A stretch of 64,000 nt of DNA from NCBI GenBank assembly GCA_038501195.1, contig JBBPUQ010000005.1, positions 2,046,001-2,110,000 of the forward strand, written 5' to 3'. Below the pieces are notes generated by a model that was given only the letters and a program-made list of their open reading frames with translations, had not been told where the DNA came from and ran no database searches. A program made the translations under genes and the position numbers. Below are positions 46,648 through 56,807 of this stretch, one piece after another. The DNA comes from Nemania diffusa. Lineage: Eukaryota; Ascomycota; Sordariomycetes; Xylariales; Xylariaceae. Numbering within the stretch: position 1 is the stretch's first letter; each line of letters begins with the position of its first letter.

Positions 46648-47514
46648 CGGGCGCTGATGCAGTCTCTTTTAAACGGGGTTTATATAATAGCACATATACT
46701 TATTACCTAAAACTTTCACATCAGACTACCTAAACAAATAACTCAATTGGTATGCCAAGAGACTCAACTAACGAATCACAATATCACAATGAATTATTGT
46801 AGGTGCCTAGCAAGATCTACCTAGCTATCTATCTAGATTTTTGATCTCGTCTTCTAACCTATGAGATCCGATCCGATACAGAGATGCACTGCGCCCAAAC
46901 CTAACTTTTTCGTCAGCCGTCCTACGCCATAATGTAAATTGTCTGTAAAGATTTCAAAAACGTTGTTTCAAAATTGGTCGCTGCCTAATGGCGCTCCGTA
47001 TTGAAGCTGGCGGAGTCTGAAGTAAGTTGTGTAACCGTCCGGGGAAACGCGCTATCTAGGTCTAGCTGGATAGGTGATTTACCCTCGTCCTTTCCCCATC
47101 TGGTGTTAAATTAACGCCGAAGCAGAAGGGGCTAGTATAGAAATGGCGGTGGCGGAGTAGGGCTGAAAGAGTTGAATGACGACTGTTACGCCGCAGCAGG
47201 CTTAGCGGTCATAGGCCTGCAGAATAGTTGCACATTCAGACGCAACGACGTCAAGAATCCCACGTGGTGTGGTTTGCCAGCCCGAGACTCGGCATGCACG
47301 GAGTTGCTAAGTTATTTGGCGGACACGACAGTTCTATGAGTTGTCGGAGTATCATGGTAGATGAGCCGCCATCGGAGAACCGATACTCAGTTGTGATATA
47401 AAAGCGACGACCAGCCGTTGAATATAGAAGACTTTTATATAGTACCTCATCAACTCACTCTCAAGCTCATAGCAACGCATCGATCCTGAACTCTCCCTCA
47501 CGCCGCACCTCAAG
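46648..47514. other. Intergenic / promoter of the esterase gene
   Basis: 870 bp. Composition returns to normal within about 150 bp of the transposon end. A TATAAAAG-like box at about 47,398-47,406 and a C-rich leader precede the ATG at 47515. Confidence 0.5.
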
Positions 47515-48672
47515 ATGTTGCAGTCGGTCTTGCTCTCTCTAGCCCTTGCCTCAGAGGCGAAGGCAAAAGTCCTTGTTCCCGAACTTACTGGCCCGTATCA
47601 AGTCGGGACGACTGTCCTTGAGCTCGTGGACTACTCGAGACAGGATCCCTTCGCACCAACTCCCCAGCCGCGGGATCTCGTCGTCTCTCTATTCTATCCC
47701 ACGGGGGATCACACGAAGCAGGTCAAGAACTGCTCGCTTGCGCCTCAGTTCCCCCCAGGCACCGCAGCCGCGCTCGACGTTTTCATCAACAACACCGGCG
47801 CTGCAGAGTCCATCACCACTCGTTCTTGCACCGGCAGCCCCCTGTCCTGGCCTGACCTGCCTTTGCTGCTTCTTGGTCCGGGTCTTGGTACTAGTCGGCT
47901 TCTCTACTCTGATCTGGCAGAGGAGCTTGCCAGTCAGGGTTGGAATTTGGTGACGATCGATCACCCCTACGACAGCTTGATCGTCGAGTACCCTGACGGG
48001 CGGCTCGTGTTTCCAAGTGACTCTCCTACCGTAGCCAATGCAACACTCGACCAGTACCTCGACGCTCGAGTCAAGGATACGATATTCGTCCTAAACTCGC
48101 TATCGAACTCATCGGTCATTTCTCAGATTCCAGGTCTCGGGCGCCCATCGTCTCCACACAGCGCTTCCAAGCCGAAGCTTCAAACAGCCAAGGTAGGAGT
48201 ATTCGGTCACTCCTTCGGAGGAGCAGCAGCACTGCAGCTGCTAAAGGATGACAAGCGCTTCGTTACCGGTGCGGATCTCGACGGCGGAGTCTACGGCAAC
48301 GTTGTCCAGGAGGGCACGGACTCGCCATTCTTATACATGCGAGCTCCAAACCACACTCACATTACCGACCTAACTTGGGCTGAAGCCTGGCCCAATCTAC
48401 GAGGATTCAAGCGCGAGTACAGTGTTAATGATACAACCCACGGCTCCTTCACCGATTTGATAGTTTTGAGAGATATCTTACCGGAGGGTGCTCTTGGGGT
48501 TTACGGGGAGAATCTAGGCAGCAACACAGGAGAGAGACTTCTTGAAATCCAGTCGGCATTCCTAGGAGCTCTGTTCGATCGATTTCTAAAGGGGCATGGA
48601 GGTGGCTTGTTGGACGGTAAGGGGCTGGACCACTGGCCCGAAGTGACTCTGGAGGGTCAAGCTCGTCAGTAG
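47515..48672 (+). CDS. Secreted PAF-acetylhydrolase-like alpha/beta-hydrolase
   Basis: A single exon of 385 residues. Residues 1-17 are a signal peptide (LLSLALASEAKA), and several N-glycosylation sequons follow, so the enzyme is probably secreted or vacuolar. The alpha/beta-hydrolase core shows LLLLGPGLG at 117-125 (oxyanion region), the nucleophile elbow GHSFGG with Ser233, an acid in DLDGG (Asp256) and His309 in DTTHGSFTD. The family is platelet-activating factor acetylhydrolase isoform II, whose members remove short or oxidised acyl chains from phospholipids. The natural fungal substrate is not known. All three catalytic residues are present, so the protein should be active. It is the first gene right of the RIPped block and shows no RIP damage. 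Confidence 0.88.
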   Translation: MLQSVLLSLALASEAKAKVLVPELTGPYQVGTTVLELVDYSRQDPFAPTPQPRDLVVSLFYPTGDHTKQVKNCSLAPQFPPGTAAALDVFINNTGAAESITTRSCTGSPLSWPDLPLLLLGPGLGTSRLLYSDLAEELASQGWNLVTIDHPYDSLIVEYPDGRLVFPSDSPTVANATLDQYLDARVKDTIFVLNSLSNSSVISQIPGLGRPSSPHSASKPKLQTAKVGVFGHSFGGAAALQLLKDDKRFVTGADLDGGVYGNVVQEGTDSPFLYMRAPNHTHITDLTWAEAWPNLRGFKREYSVNDTTHGSFTDLIVLRDILPEGALGVYGENLGSNTGERLLEIQSAFLGALFDRFLKGHGGGLLDGKGLDHWPEVTLEGQARQ

Positions 48673-49007
48673 CTCACATTACCTTTCATTGGCTTCTGTG
48701 TACGGTTTAAGTACATTGGGGTCTAGACTCGCGAAAAGCTAGCTGTTCCAGATCGAATAGCACGGCATTCAACATTCCGGCTGCGATGATGGACATGGGT
48801 TGTTATTTCGTTAGTTTACCATTATAGATTCATTCTTTTGAAACATGTCATAATAATTAGAGGACTAGTATTTATCATGAATTATTCGGCAATCATCTGC
48901 CAACTGCAAATCCCCGATGTGATACATAACGCTAGATTTCTAGTACAGCTCATTTTGAACTCCTTTAGCATGATATTATTACTTTACACTATTCCAGTTT
49001 TCCTTCC
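48673..49007. other. Convergent intergenic region
   Basis: 335 bp of 3' flanks between convergent genes. No gene seen. Confidence 0.5.
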
Positions 49008-50276
49008 TCAAAACGTTGTTTCTAGTTTCGGGTAATCCTTCGCCAGGGCGCCCAAATCAGCAAATATAGCCGCCGAATCATCCTCCTTTAGCTTTTCCAT
49101 TCTGTGTGTATCCTCATCTTCTAGTTTCTCAAGTTCTTCTATAGGGGCCGCCTTTCCTTCGTCCTCGTCATCTTCTTGAGGCTCGGTGGCCTTTTTGATG
49201 CCGCTTGATTCGCCAATGAGCAAGAATTGCGTATGGACGAAGTCAAGATGGCGTGGTTGCGACGGCATCCATCGAAGGGCTCGAAATTCGTCTTGGACGC
49301 TAGATTATGTGAGTTTAGCATACTCTTTTCTCAGTCAGATCTATACTTACTCTTTAGGATAATCGGGAGTCTTCGGAAGTGCTACACCTCGAGGAGCCTC
49401 ATACTGTGGATTTCTAGTGCTAATGATAAAGCTGCCCTCCTTTCGCAAGCCCAATTCGGTCTGTACCTCACCAAGCTCGGAGGGTAACGTAATCATATAC
49501 GCGAGATGGCTCTCCCTTCCCGTCGTAGTAATAGCATAAATGCCTTCTGCAGCTGGTGTAGCAGCGGGGTTATGTCGAGTTCCTACTGTCTTGGTCTCGT
49601 AGTCGGACGAGGACAGGAATTCCTCCTTGAGCGTCTTCAGGGACGCATCGGACTTCTCCACGAATGCAATCCATCTGTCTCTGCCACTGCGAGGAAATAC
49701 CTTCTTCGGCACGGCGATGAGTCGAATATTACCAGCGTCCTCGAGAGTACCTTCGCCGAGTTTGGCATCTTTATCGAGGGGGCGAAGGACCATATAGCTC
49801 CGCTGGATCTCCTTTACGTCGCTGGGCTCGTCAATGCCCACGCGGCCGCGGAAGAAGAAGTATATAATCCCCTTTTCGAGGATGCTGGATGGGACTGCAC
49901 CTCGGCGCGCACCACGTTTCTCGGCGGTGTCCGCCTGTTGGTGTTGGTCTTTAGCGTCAACACCTTCTTCTTTGACGGCGGCTGGCTCTTTTCTCACTGT
50001 TCTTGCTGGTGGACCCGCATAGCCATTGCCATATGCCTCAGTAGGGCTAAATTTATCAGCACATACTTACACTCTCATGTTCAAGTTGAGCTTCACGGAC
50101 CTTGGAATTTTGTCTTCGATGGCCTGTTGGCTTTTATCGTCTTCTACCTTGACGCGCTTCGATTCTGAGGACTTCTCATTTTCAATTTCGTGTTTTGAGC
50201 CGGCGCTTTTGCTATCATCTTTGCTGTCGCCACCTTTCGCAGCTGCTTTCTTCTCGGCGGCTCTTGTCGTTGGCAT
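49008..50276 (-). CDS. Conserved fungal protein (often labelled BTB-domain transcription factor)
   Basis: Three exons: 50276-50071, 50001-49351 and 49299-49008, with introns of 69 and 51 bp and consistent phase 2 junctions, giving 382 residues. Residues 1-68 are Lys/Glu/Ser-rich and start MPTTRAAEKKA. The core carries the string EKGIIYFFFRGRV at about 111-123, then a long conserved segment including GRDRWIAFVEK, DYETKTVGTRH, GIYAITTTGRESHLAYM and RALRWMPSQPRHLDFV. The C-terminus is acidic and ends YPKLETTF. I recall similar ascomycete proteins annotated as 'BTB domain transcription factor', but I see no BTB domain in this sequence, so that label is doubtful. The Lys-rich start may be a nuclear signal. 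The function is unknown. Confidence 0.82.
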
Positions 50277-50999
50277 CGCGTCGCGAACAAGTGCACCACT
50301 GAGTTGCTACTTTGGATTTAGCTGCTAATGATAATAGCAATTAGCTCTGATTCGTTGTAAGGAACTGTAGAACTACACCATCGACAACGTGAAATTGAAT
50401 GCTGCTCACGATCTTCACACAATTGAAATATTATGCTAACACGTATAAATGAGCTGAGCACTCAATTCTTTTGTCATTCAACAGCAATTGATCAATCAGC
50501 ATCAACATGATGTCATCGGCTAGGATATATATACAGCGTTAAGCTTATTTTAGTGCCAGGCACGCCGGTACGTAGCTACACCAATGAGATGACGTTGCTG
50601 GTTCCTCTTCGGGTTAATGCCATCGTAGATTATTAGCGGCATCGATCAGATATCGGAGCGCGCTTCCCGTTGCGGACCAAACCAAGAATGAATATGGTCT
50701 ATCTAGATAAATATGCCTGTATTTCCCACTTTACTGGCCTACTCTGAATCCTGTTTTACCTTGTTATAATGAAGTTTTTGTAGGCGCCGACGACGCTGTG
50801 ATATAGTGATGCTGCAAGGAATATTGATATAAAGGACGAGAAAGCTATACAGCGGTCTAACTTGCCCCCCCCCCCCCCCCCCCCCCCTTTATTCTTGGCG
50901 AACCGATATCGATATTTATATCTATATCGTAATTCTATCATCTAAGGGTTATATCTATCGAGCCGATGGAAGTGAGACGGCCTATACCGCTGTCTTTAC
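50277..50999. other. Intergenic, with poly-C tract
   Basis: 720 bp including the promoter of the preceding leftward gene and the 3' flank of the GH89 gene. A TATATAC-like stretch at 50,525 and a C23 tract at 50865-50887 are the only notable features. Confidence 0.5.
50865..50887. repeat. C23 homopolymer
   Basis: 23 consecutive C residues, about 110 bp beyond the stop codon of the GH89 gene. The exact length is likely to vary or be misassembled. Confidence 0.85.
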
Positions 51000-53483
51000 C
51001 TATACCGTAAAAATAGAGCTCCAGACCTTGACAACAACAGCTAGCACCGTCCGCAAATCCGCCTCTGCGTCCGGCAACTCCTTGCCAGCCGTTGTCCGAT
51101 TGACCCACGACAGCTCCCATTCCAGCAGCTCGGCGGTGAATGCGGTCTGGCTGTACTCGCTTGAGGGCGTTGCCACCAGGTAGTCTACGAACTTCTGCCA
51201 CCTCGGCAGGTAATAGGTCGCGACCAGGCCGCTCCAGGACCGGGAGGCGTAGTCGGAGATTTGCCCGGTCGGCCCCCAAAGCGTCACCTGGTTGCGGGCT
51301 TGGTACTCGAGGAAGTCCGCGGTGGCGGCGCGGTTCGGATCAGACGGGTTGACGGTCGCGCGGGCGGCTTTGATCCATGTAGACAGTTGGAAGTTCTCAT
51401 TTGTTGCTAGTATTGCATCGAGAGACGAGAGGAGTTGCGTTAATTTGTTACCCTGTGACTTAAGGGTACTATTGCGCGATGGCTGGTCCGCCGTCATGTA
51501 TGTTGTGATTAGCTGTTGATATAGGGGGATGAATGCATTGCCCATGACTTGGCGTGTCCAGTCAACCAGATCGTATTGGTAGGCCGGGTTCGAAAAAAGC
51601 CCGGGCTCCTGAATCCCCGCCTTGTATAGCAGGTTCCAAGCCGTAACCACAACGGCGGGGTCGTAGTTGAGGAGGGTGGGGTGGTGGCCTGTCCGGTTCA
51701 CTAGATTCGATGTGTTTGGCACAAGTTCGAAAATGGACTTGGGAACAGCATTTGCGACGAGGTTGGTGTTGTTAAACACCGTCGGTCTTAATACTTCCCA
51801 GGCTTCGTATACGCCCTTTGGAAGACTGACGCCGCTCGCCCCATAGCGCGTTGTTACCCAATCGTGGAAATAGTTCTTCGTATCGATCGGGTTCTTGCTC
51901 CAAGCCTGATCAAGGAGGAGATTATACATGATCTCATTACCTTCAAGACCTTCTGGAGTGAGGCCAAATCCAACCAGGTTATCGCTAGAGCGAAGCGCCT
52001 CAATTGAATTTACCGTGACATTCATGACTTGTCCGTACTATAGAAGCAGTTAGCATCTCGAGATGGGAAAGTTGACCTAGGAAAGTATACACACCAGTCC
52101 GTAGTTGCCACCATAATCATGGAGTTGACACCAGATCCAGGGCTTCCCGTAAAACGAGTTAGTCCTCTGCCACTGCGGCTGGGATTCAGAAAACAGGTCT
52201 AAGATGAGCATGTCAGAGTCGACCGTGACACCACCCAGAAACGCTTGGATGCGGTCGCTCGTCCAGAAGGCCGAGTTGGACGCGAACAGCCATCCCTGCA
52301 TAATCCAAATCGCGTCCGGGTCGGCCACTTTGAGCGAACTCCACGTGTTCTTGCTCACGCTCTCGAGATAGCTCAGATCGCCCGAAGCAGGATTATTCTC
52401 GTTAAACTGGTCTAGTGTCCAAAAGTTCGTGACATTGCCATAATACGACTTTTGCTTAGACACGAAACGAACTTGCAGCTCCTCGAACAGCGGGTCGAAG
52501 GGATCGAGGAACGTGTCGTTCGTCCACTGAGTCGGGAAACTCTCCCAATTCGAACCATTCGACACGTTAGCTAAAGGAAAGACCTGAGTGATAGACCTGG
52601 GAGTGTAGCCGGGGAATGCAGGGAGAATGGGTTTGATACCCAGCTCAACCATGCGCTCGATGATCTTCAATTGCAGCGCAAATTGGTCCTCTACCCAGGA
52701 CTCAGGCGCCGGGCTACCCCAGGAACCTTGGATGTTACCGAAGTGGTTCCAGGCTAGGAAGGCCGGACCACTTATAAAATCCTCGAGGTCAGCATCGGAG
52801 AAGCCCATTTCGCCGAAGACCTCGATGTAGATCTTCTCAAACCCGATCCACGCAAGAGCTGTGTTGATTCCACGAAGGGCCATCCAGTCGAGGTGTTCCT
52901 CCCATTCCTCCCATCCCCAGAACGCGAAGGTGTACGATGTAGTCACTCGAAGCTCGTTAGTTCAACACAATCCCCTTTGGCGTTTGCTATTGTTACTCAC
53001 CTGTGTTCAGGTAATACCGGTAAGGTACGATACTCGAGCCTATCAGCGGGCCGGAGAGAACAGGGAGCTTCCGGGGTGCTTCATCCAATTGACTGCCAAT
53101 AAACCACCAAATATCGACATGAGCTTCGGTCGACAGGTAGGCATGGAGACTACAAGCAGCGCATTAGCCGCACCGTACTTCTCGGTGCAACGAAGCGAAG
53201 GCTGTACTTACCCAGCAAGCAGGGCGCCCACCGTATTACCCTGCACGAGGATTTTGCCATGGTTCGTGCTCGAAACGGCATAGCTGTCGTTCACACGCTC
53301 GGCCTCGATCTCCGTCTGGTTCTCTGCCGCACCGAGAGCGCCGATAATCTCGAATTGGAAAGAGGCAGCATGCTGGGGCAGGCGGCGCCGAACCAGAGCC
53401 TCGACACCAGCAGTCGAGGCTGTGGTACGGAGGGCAACGACGCCGGCCGCGAAGGCCCAGGTGATAAGGTTGAGGACACGCAT
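51000..53483 (-). CDS. Secreted GH89 alpha-N-acetylglucosaminidase (NAGLU-like)
   Basis: Four exons: 53483-53212, 53149-53001, 52945-52095 and 52037-51000, with introns of 62, 55 and 57 bp in matching phases, giving 769 residues. Residues 1-25 form a signal peptide. The N-terminal domain ends with GNTVGALLAGLHAYL, the catalytic barrel starts near FAFWGWEEWEEHLDWMALRG, and the C-terminal helical domain follows. The two candidate catalytic glutamates are E323 in FNENNP and E453 in LTPEG, placed like human NAGLU E316 and E446. WCQLHDYGGN is another family landmark. Such enzymes remove terminal alpha-linked N-acetylglucosamine; the human enzyme acts on heparan sulfate. The fungal substrate is unknown, but a secreted scavenging or wall-remodelling role is plausible. 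Confidence 0.92.
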
Positions 53484-54741
53484 CAGGTCCGGCGTGGTGG
53501 CGTTCTGGTTATTCTAGCAATATTGCCTATGCCTAGACGACACCGCAACCAGATGCGTGAGAGACGCCAGACAGGCGGGAATAGGGCGGTCTTGAATTTA
53601 TTTACATTCTTCTCTCAGCTACCCTCGCCAATCTAACACTATCATGATCCTTTGATCGGCAAGGGTACAAGGTACAGTAGAAGTATACCGTCCCTAGCCT
53701 GGCTAGCCCTGTACCTACCCGCATTAGGTACTTTATCATAGACATTCAGCACTGTACGTTGTATACTGTATCATGAAGTAATGTGTTACCTCACCCTTTC
53801 TAGGGTATCAAGCCACATGCTTAACGGACCTAAATGCGAGTATGTTCAAACGCCTACCATTCATATATACTATACCACCATTCTGGATACTTCGTATTCT
53901 CGCCTTGTAGAAATAAGTACCCACGTGAAAATAAGCGGGATCCAATGATCTGCGAGAGAGCTTGCTCGTGGCAGGCTCGTGGGCATTCATCTACATAGTA
54001 TACTTCCTTGTAGGAGCTAAGGCGTACCCATACCGCGGCGAAACCCGGGGCTAGCTGAGGAAAGAGTACAGGGGCTTATCGACTAAGTTAAAAGAGGTAT
54101 GTAGGTAATAAGATGCCACTAAGGGGCATGCCGACAGCTATCTAGATAGACAGCAAATGTGTACGCGGATAGTAAGAAATCCAATGCTGGTGACCACTCC
54201 GGGCATAACTATTTCTCACGATAGGTAGGCGATACACGCCTCAGACATTGAGATGGTATGATACGAAGGCCATACTTTAGCCTCACGTTCAGCGCCATCG
54301 TCCCAATCACAATTTGGTAAGACAAATCGCGCACGCCTCCATCAACAGCATCTTTGGGTCTTTTAACATCTTACTACGCCAACTTACGCAAAGACCCTAG
54401 AGGACGAAACAGCTCAACTGTTTACCAATTGACTTCGACTTCACAAGTAAAGCAGGCCCTTGCGGTGAGCACACTTTTACACGTGTTAGGAACTTATTTA
54501 GTCAAGTACACTGAATCAGAATGTAGTCTAACTTCTGCCGTCGTACTATAATCCACGGCGCTGTCGTGCGCCCATAGCTCTTGTCTTAAGCAGCTGACAC
54601 GTCTTCGATGGTCGGTTTGATCCATCTTCACGCCGCGACCATCCACAACATCGGGAGTACCTCTATCAGTAATTTACCACCGTCTCAATTACTGTAGCCT
54701 CATAACCCACTATCTCTCTGACAGTTGTTTATTCCCTATGT
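53484..54741. other. Intergenic
   Basis: 1.26 kb containing the promoter of the GH89 gene and the 3' flank of the seryl-tRNA synthetase gene. Short frames on both strands have no protein-like features. Confidence 0.5.
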
Positions 54742-56165
54742 TTAAGGCTTTTTTCTAATCGGGATCTCCTTGGTCAACTCCTTGGTGAATGGGAGGAAGC
54801 TGAGCTGTCCGGGGATGTATTTGCGTAATACTTCTGGAACCACAATTCCGTCGGGTGTCTGGTAGTTTTCTAGTACGCAACAAAGAGTTCGCTCCGTGGC
54901 GCAGAGAGTCTGTTTCGCGTTAGCTACGAAGACACGTGAGGAGGTAGGGTTCAATGATATGAACATACTGCGTTCAAGGCATGAGCATAGATCTTCTTGG
55001 TAGCGTCGGGCAGGCCCTTTTGTCTCTTGGGCCCAAATCTAATGCCCAATTCGCGTGTCTGGTAATCAGTGCAGTTGGAGCATGAAACTAGCTCCTTATA
55101 CTCTTTCTGGAAAGGGAACATGGCTTCGAGGTCGTACTTGGCGGATGCCGCGTTGTTCAAGGCTGATGACACGATGGAAACCACACGATAAGGGAGTTGG
55201 AGGGCCTTATAGAACTCCTCCGAAGTCTGGATCATCTCCTCGTAGTGCTTCCAGCTGTCTTCGGGGTTGCAGATAACGAATTGCTCGATCTTCTCGAACT
55301 GGTGTATTCTGAAAAGACCCCAGGTATCGTGGCCGTGCTTGCCAGCCTCCTTGCGGAAGCAGGTGCTGTATCCGGCATACTTGATCGGCAAATCCGAAGA
55401 CTGGAGCCATTCATCAGAATGCAGGGCGGAAAGCGGCTGCTCGCTAGTGGCGATCAGGTACTTCGCGTCGCCATCGTTTTCTGTGATCTTGTACAGCTCC
55501 TCGTCGAATTGAGAAAGCTGGGCGGTCTTGGCCATGTAGGCACCGTCCATAAAAAAGGGGGGCTGGTTAGGAGAATAGCCCTTGTTAAACAGAAACTCCA
55601 AGCCGAAATTGATGAGAGCCTGGTTTAGGAACAAACCCCAACCAGTCAGGCAGTATCCTCGGTGGCCAGCGAGTTTGGTGCCGCGTTCGGGGTCATAGCC
55701 GTCTAGTCGGGCGAGGACTTGGTGATGGCTCAGCAGGGTGTCGGTTGAGGCTGACTTGGGGTTCTCGGGGCTCCATGTGCGAACGACAGCGTTATCGTCC
55801 TCGGTCGTGCTGACAGGGACTGTGGTGTGAACATAGTTGCCAACCGTCTTGAGCTTGGCGTCCAGCTTCTGCTGCAGCTCGGCGGCGGCCTTCTCCTGCG
55901 CAACGCGTCGCTGCGTTATCTCGTCCTTCTGCGCCAACAGGTCATCGATGGCCTCGCCCTTCTTCTTTCTCGCGGTGATGTTGGTCTGGACTGTCTTGAT
56001 CTCGGCGCCGATCTGGGTTGCTGCGTAGAGTGTTGTTCTGTGGACTTCCCAAAGCTCGATGATTTCGTCGACGATTTCCGGAGGCGCGCTGCGCTTCACT
56101 TGACTTTGTCGAATTTTCTCCGGGTCGCCGCCACGCGAGGCGATGAAATCGGTGATATCGAGCAT
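54742..56165 (-). CDS. SES1: Cytosolic seryl-tRNA synthetase
   Basis: Two exons, 56165-54969 and 54909-54742, joined by a 59-bp phase-0 intron (GTATGT to ACAG), give 454 residues, close to the yeast enzyme. The protein begins MLDITDFIASRGGDPEKIR and has the long antiparallel coiled-coil arm that grips tRNA-Ser (about 30-115). The class II catalytic core follows: motif 2 around YSTCFRKEAGKHG and LFRIHQFEKIEQF, the SSCSNCTDYQ-like segment, and motif 3 (NATLCATERTLCCVLENYQ) formed across the splice site. It charges tRNA-Ser in the cytosol and has no visible mitochondrial leader. The basic tail (KELTKEIPIRKKP) is usual for eukaryotic forms. The call is secure. Confidence 0.96.
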
Positions 56166-56807
56166 CGTGGGTTAAAGGCTATGTGCCTACTATTTATTTC
56201 TCGACAATTAACGAGAACAAGGCAATCCGAAGAGAGTATGAAGAATTAATTTGGATCTGGTCTTGACAGATCGGTTGCCCCACCTACAATTGTACGAGGG
56301 GTAAATTTCGAACTACCCTTCTACATGAGGTAGGAGGGGTCATGCTTGGCGGGTATCAGGTAGCGCTGTAGCGTGCCTGGCGTTAGTGAGTCATGGAGGG
56401 TGGTGACAGCCGGCAAAAAGGTCCGGTCTAGGATAACAACATATCGTTATTAAGATATGCATTAACCCAGTTGTTTGCTCAACTTCTGCTTTACATGATT
56501 ATTTGCTACTAGATCTCCAGGGGATTTTGAGTTGACTACCTAAACAATAGCCATAGTATTAGGAAGTTGATAAAGCTCCCTATGGTAAGCCTTGGGTTCT
56601 GCCATATCCCAGAACTAATGGTGTCTCATACTTAGCCACGGTTCCGGCGTTGAGATAGGTAGGTTTAGAGCAGAATATATAAGGACATCTAGCACTAGCG
56701 AAGACAACCTGGATACTGACACAGTAGCACATTTAATAAATACCCGATGGAAATATTCATACAAACTATGACTGTAACTAGCCACTTATTAACTTATTAA
56801 GAAAGCC
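56166..56807. other. Intergenic: promoter of the synthetase and 3' flank of 5-oxoprolinase
   Basis: 640 bp with no gene seen. Near 56,300 GTTCGAAAT (minus strand) slightly resembles a tRNA B box, but no tRNA fold surrounds it. Confidence 0.5.
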
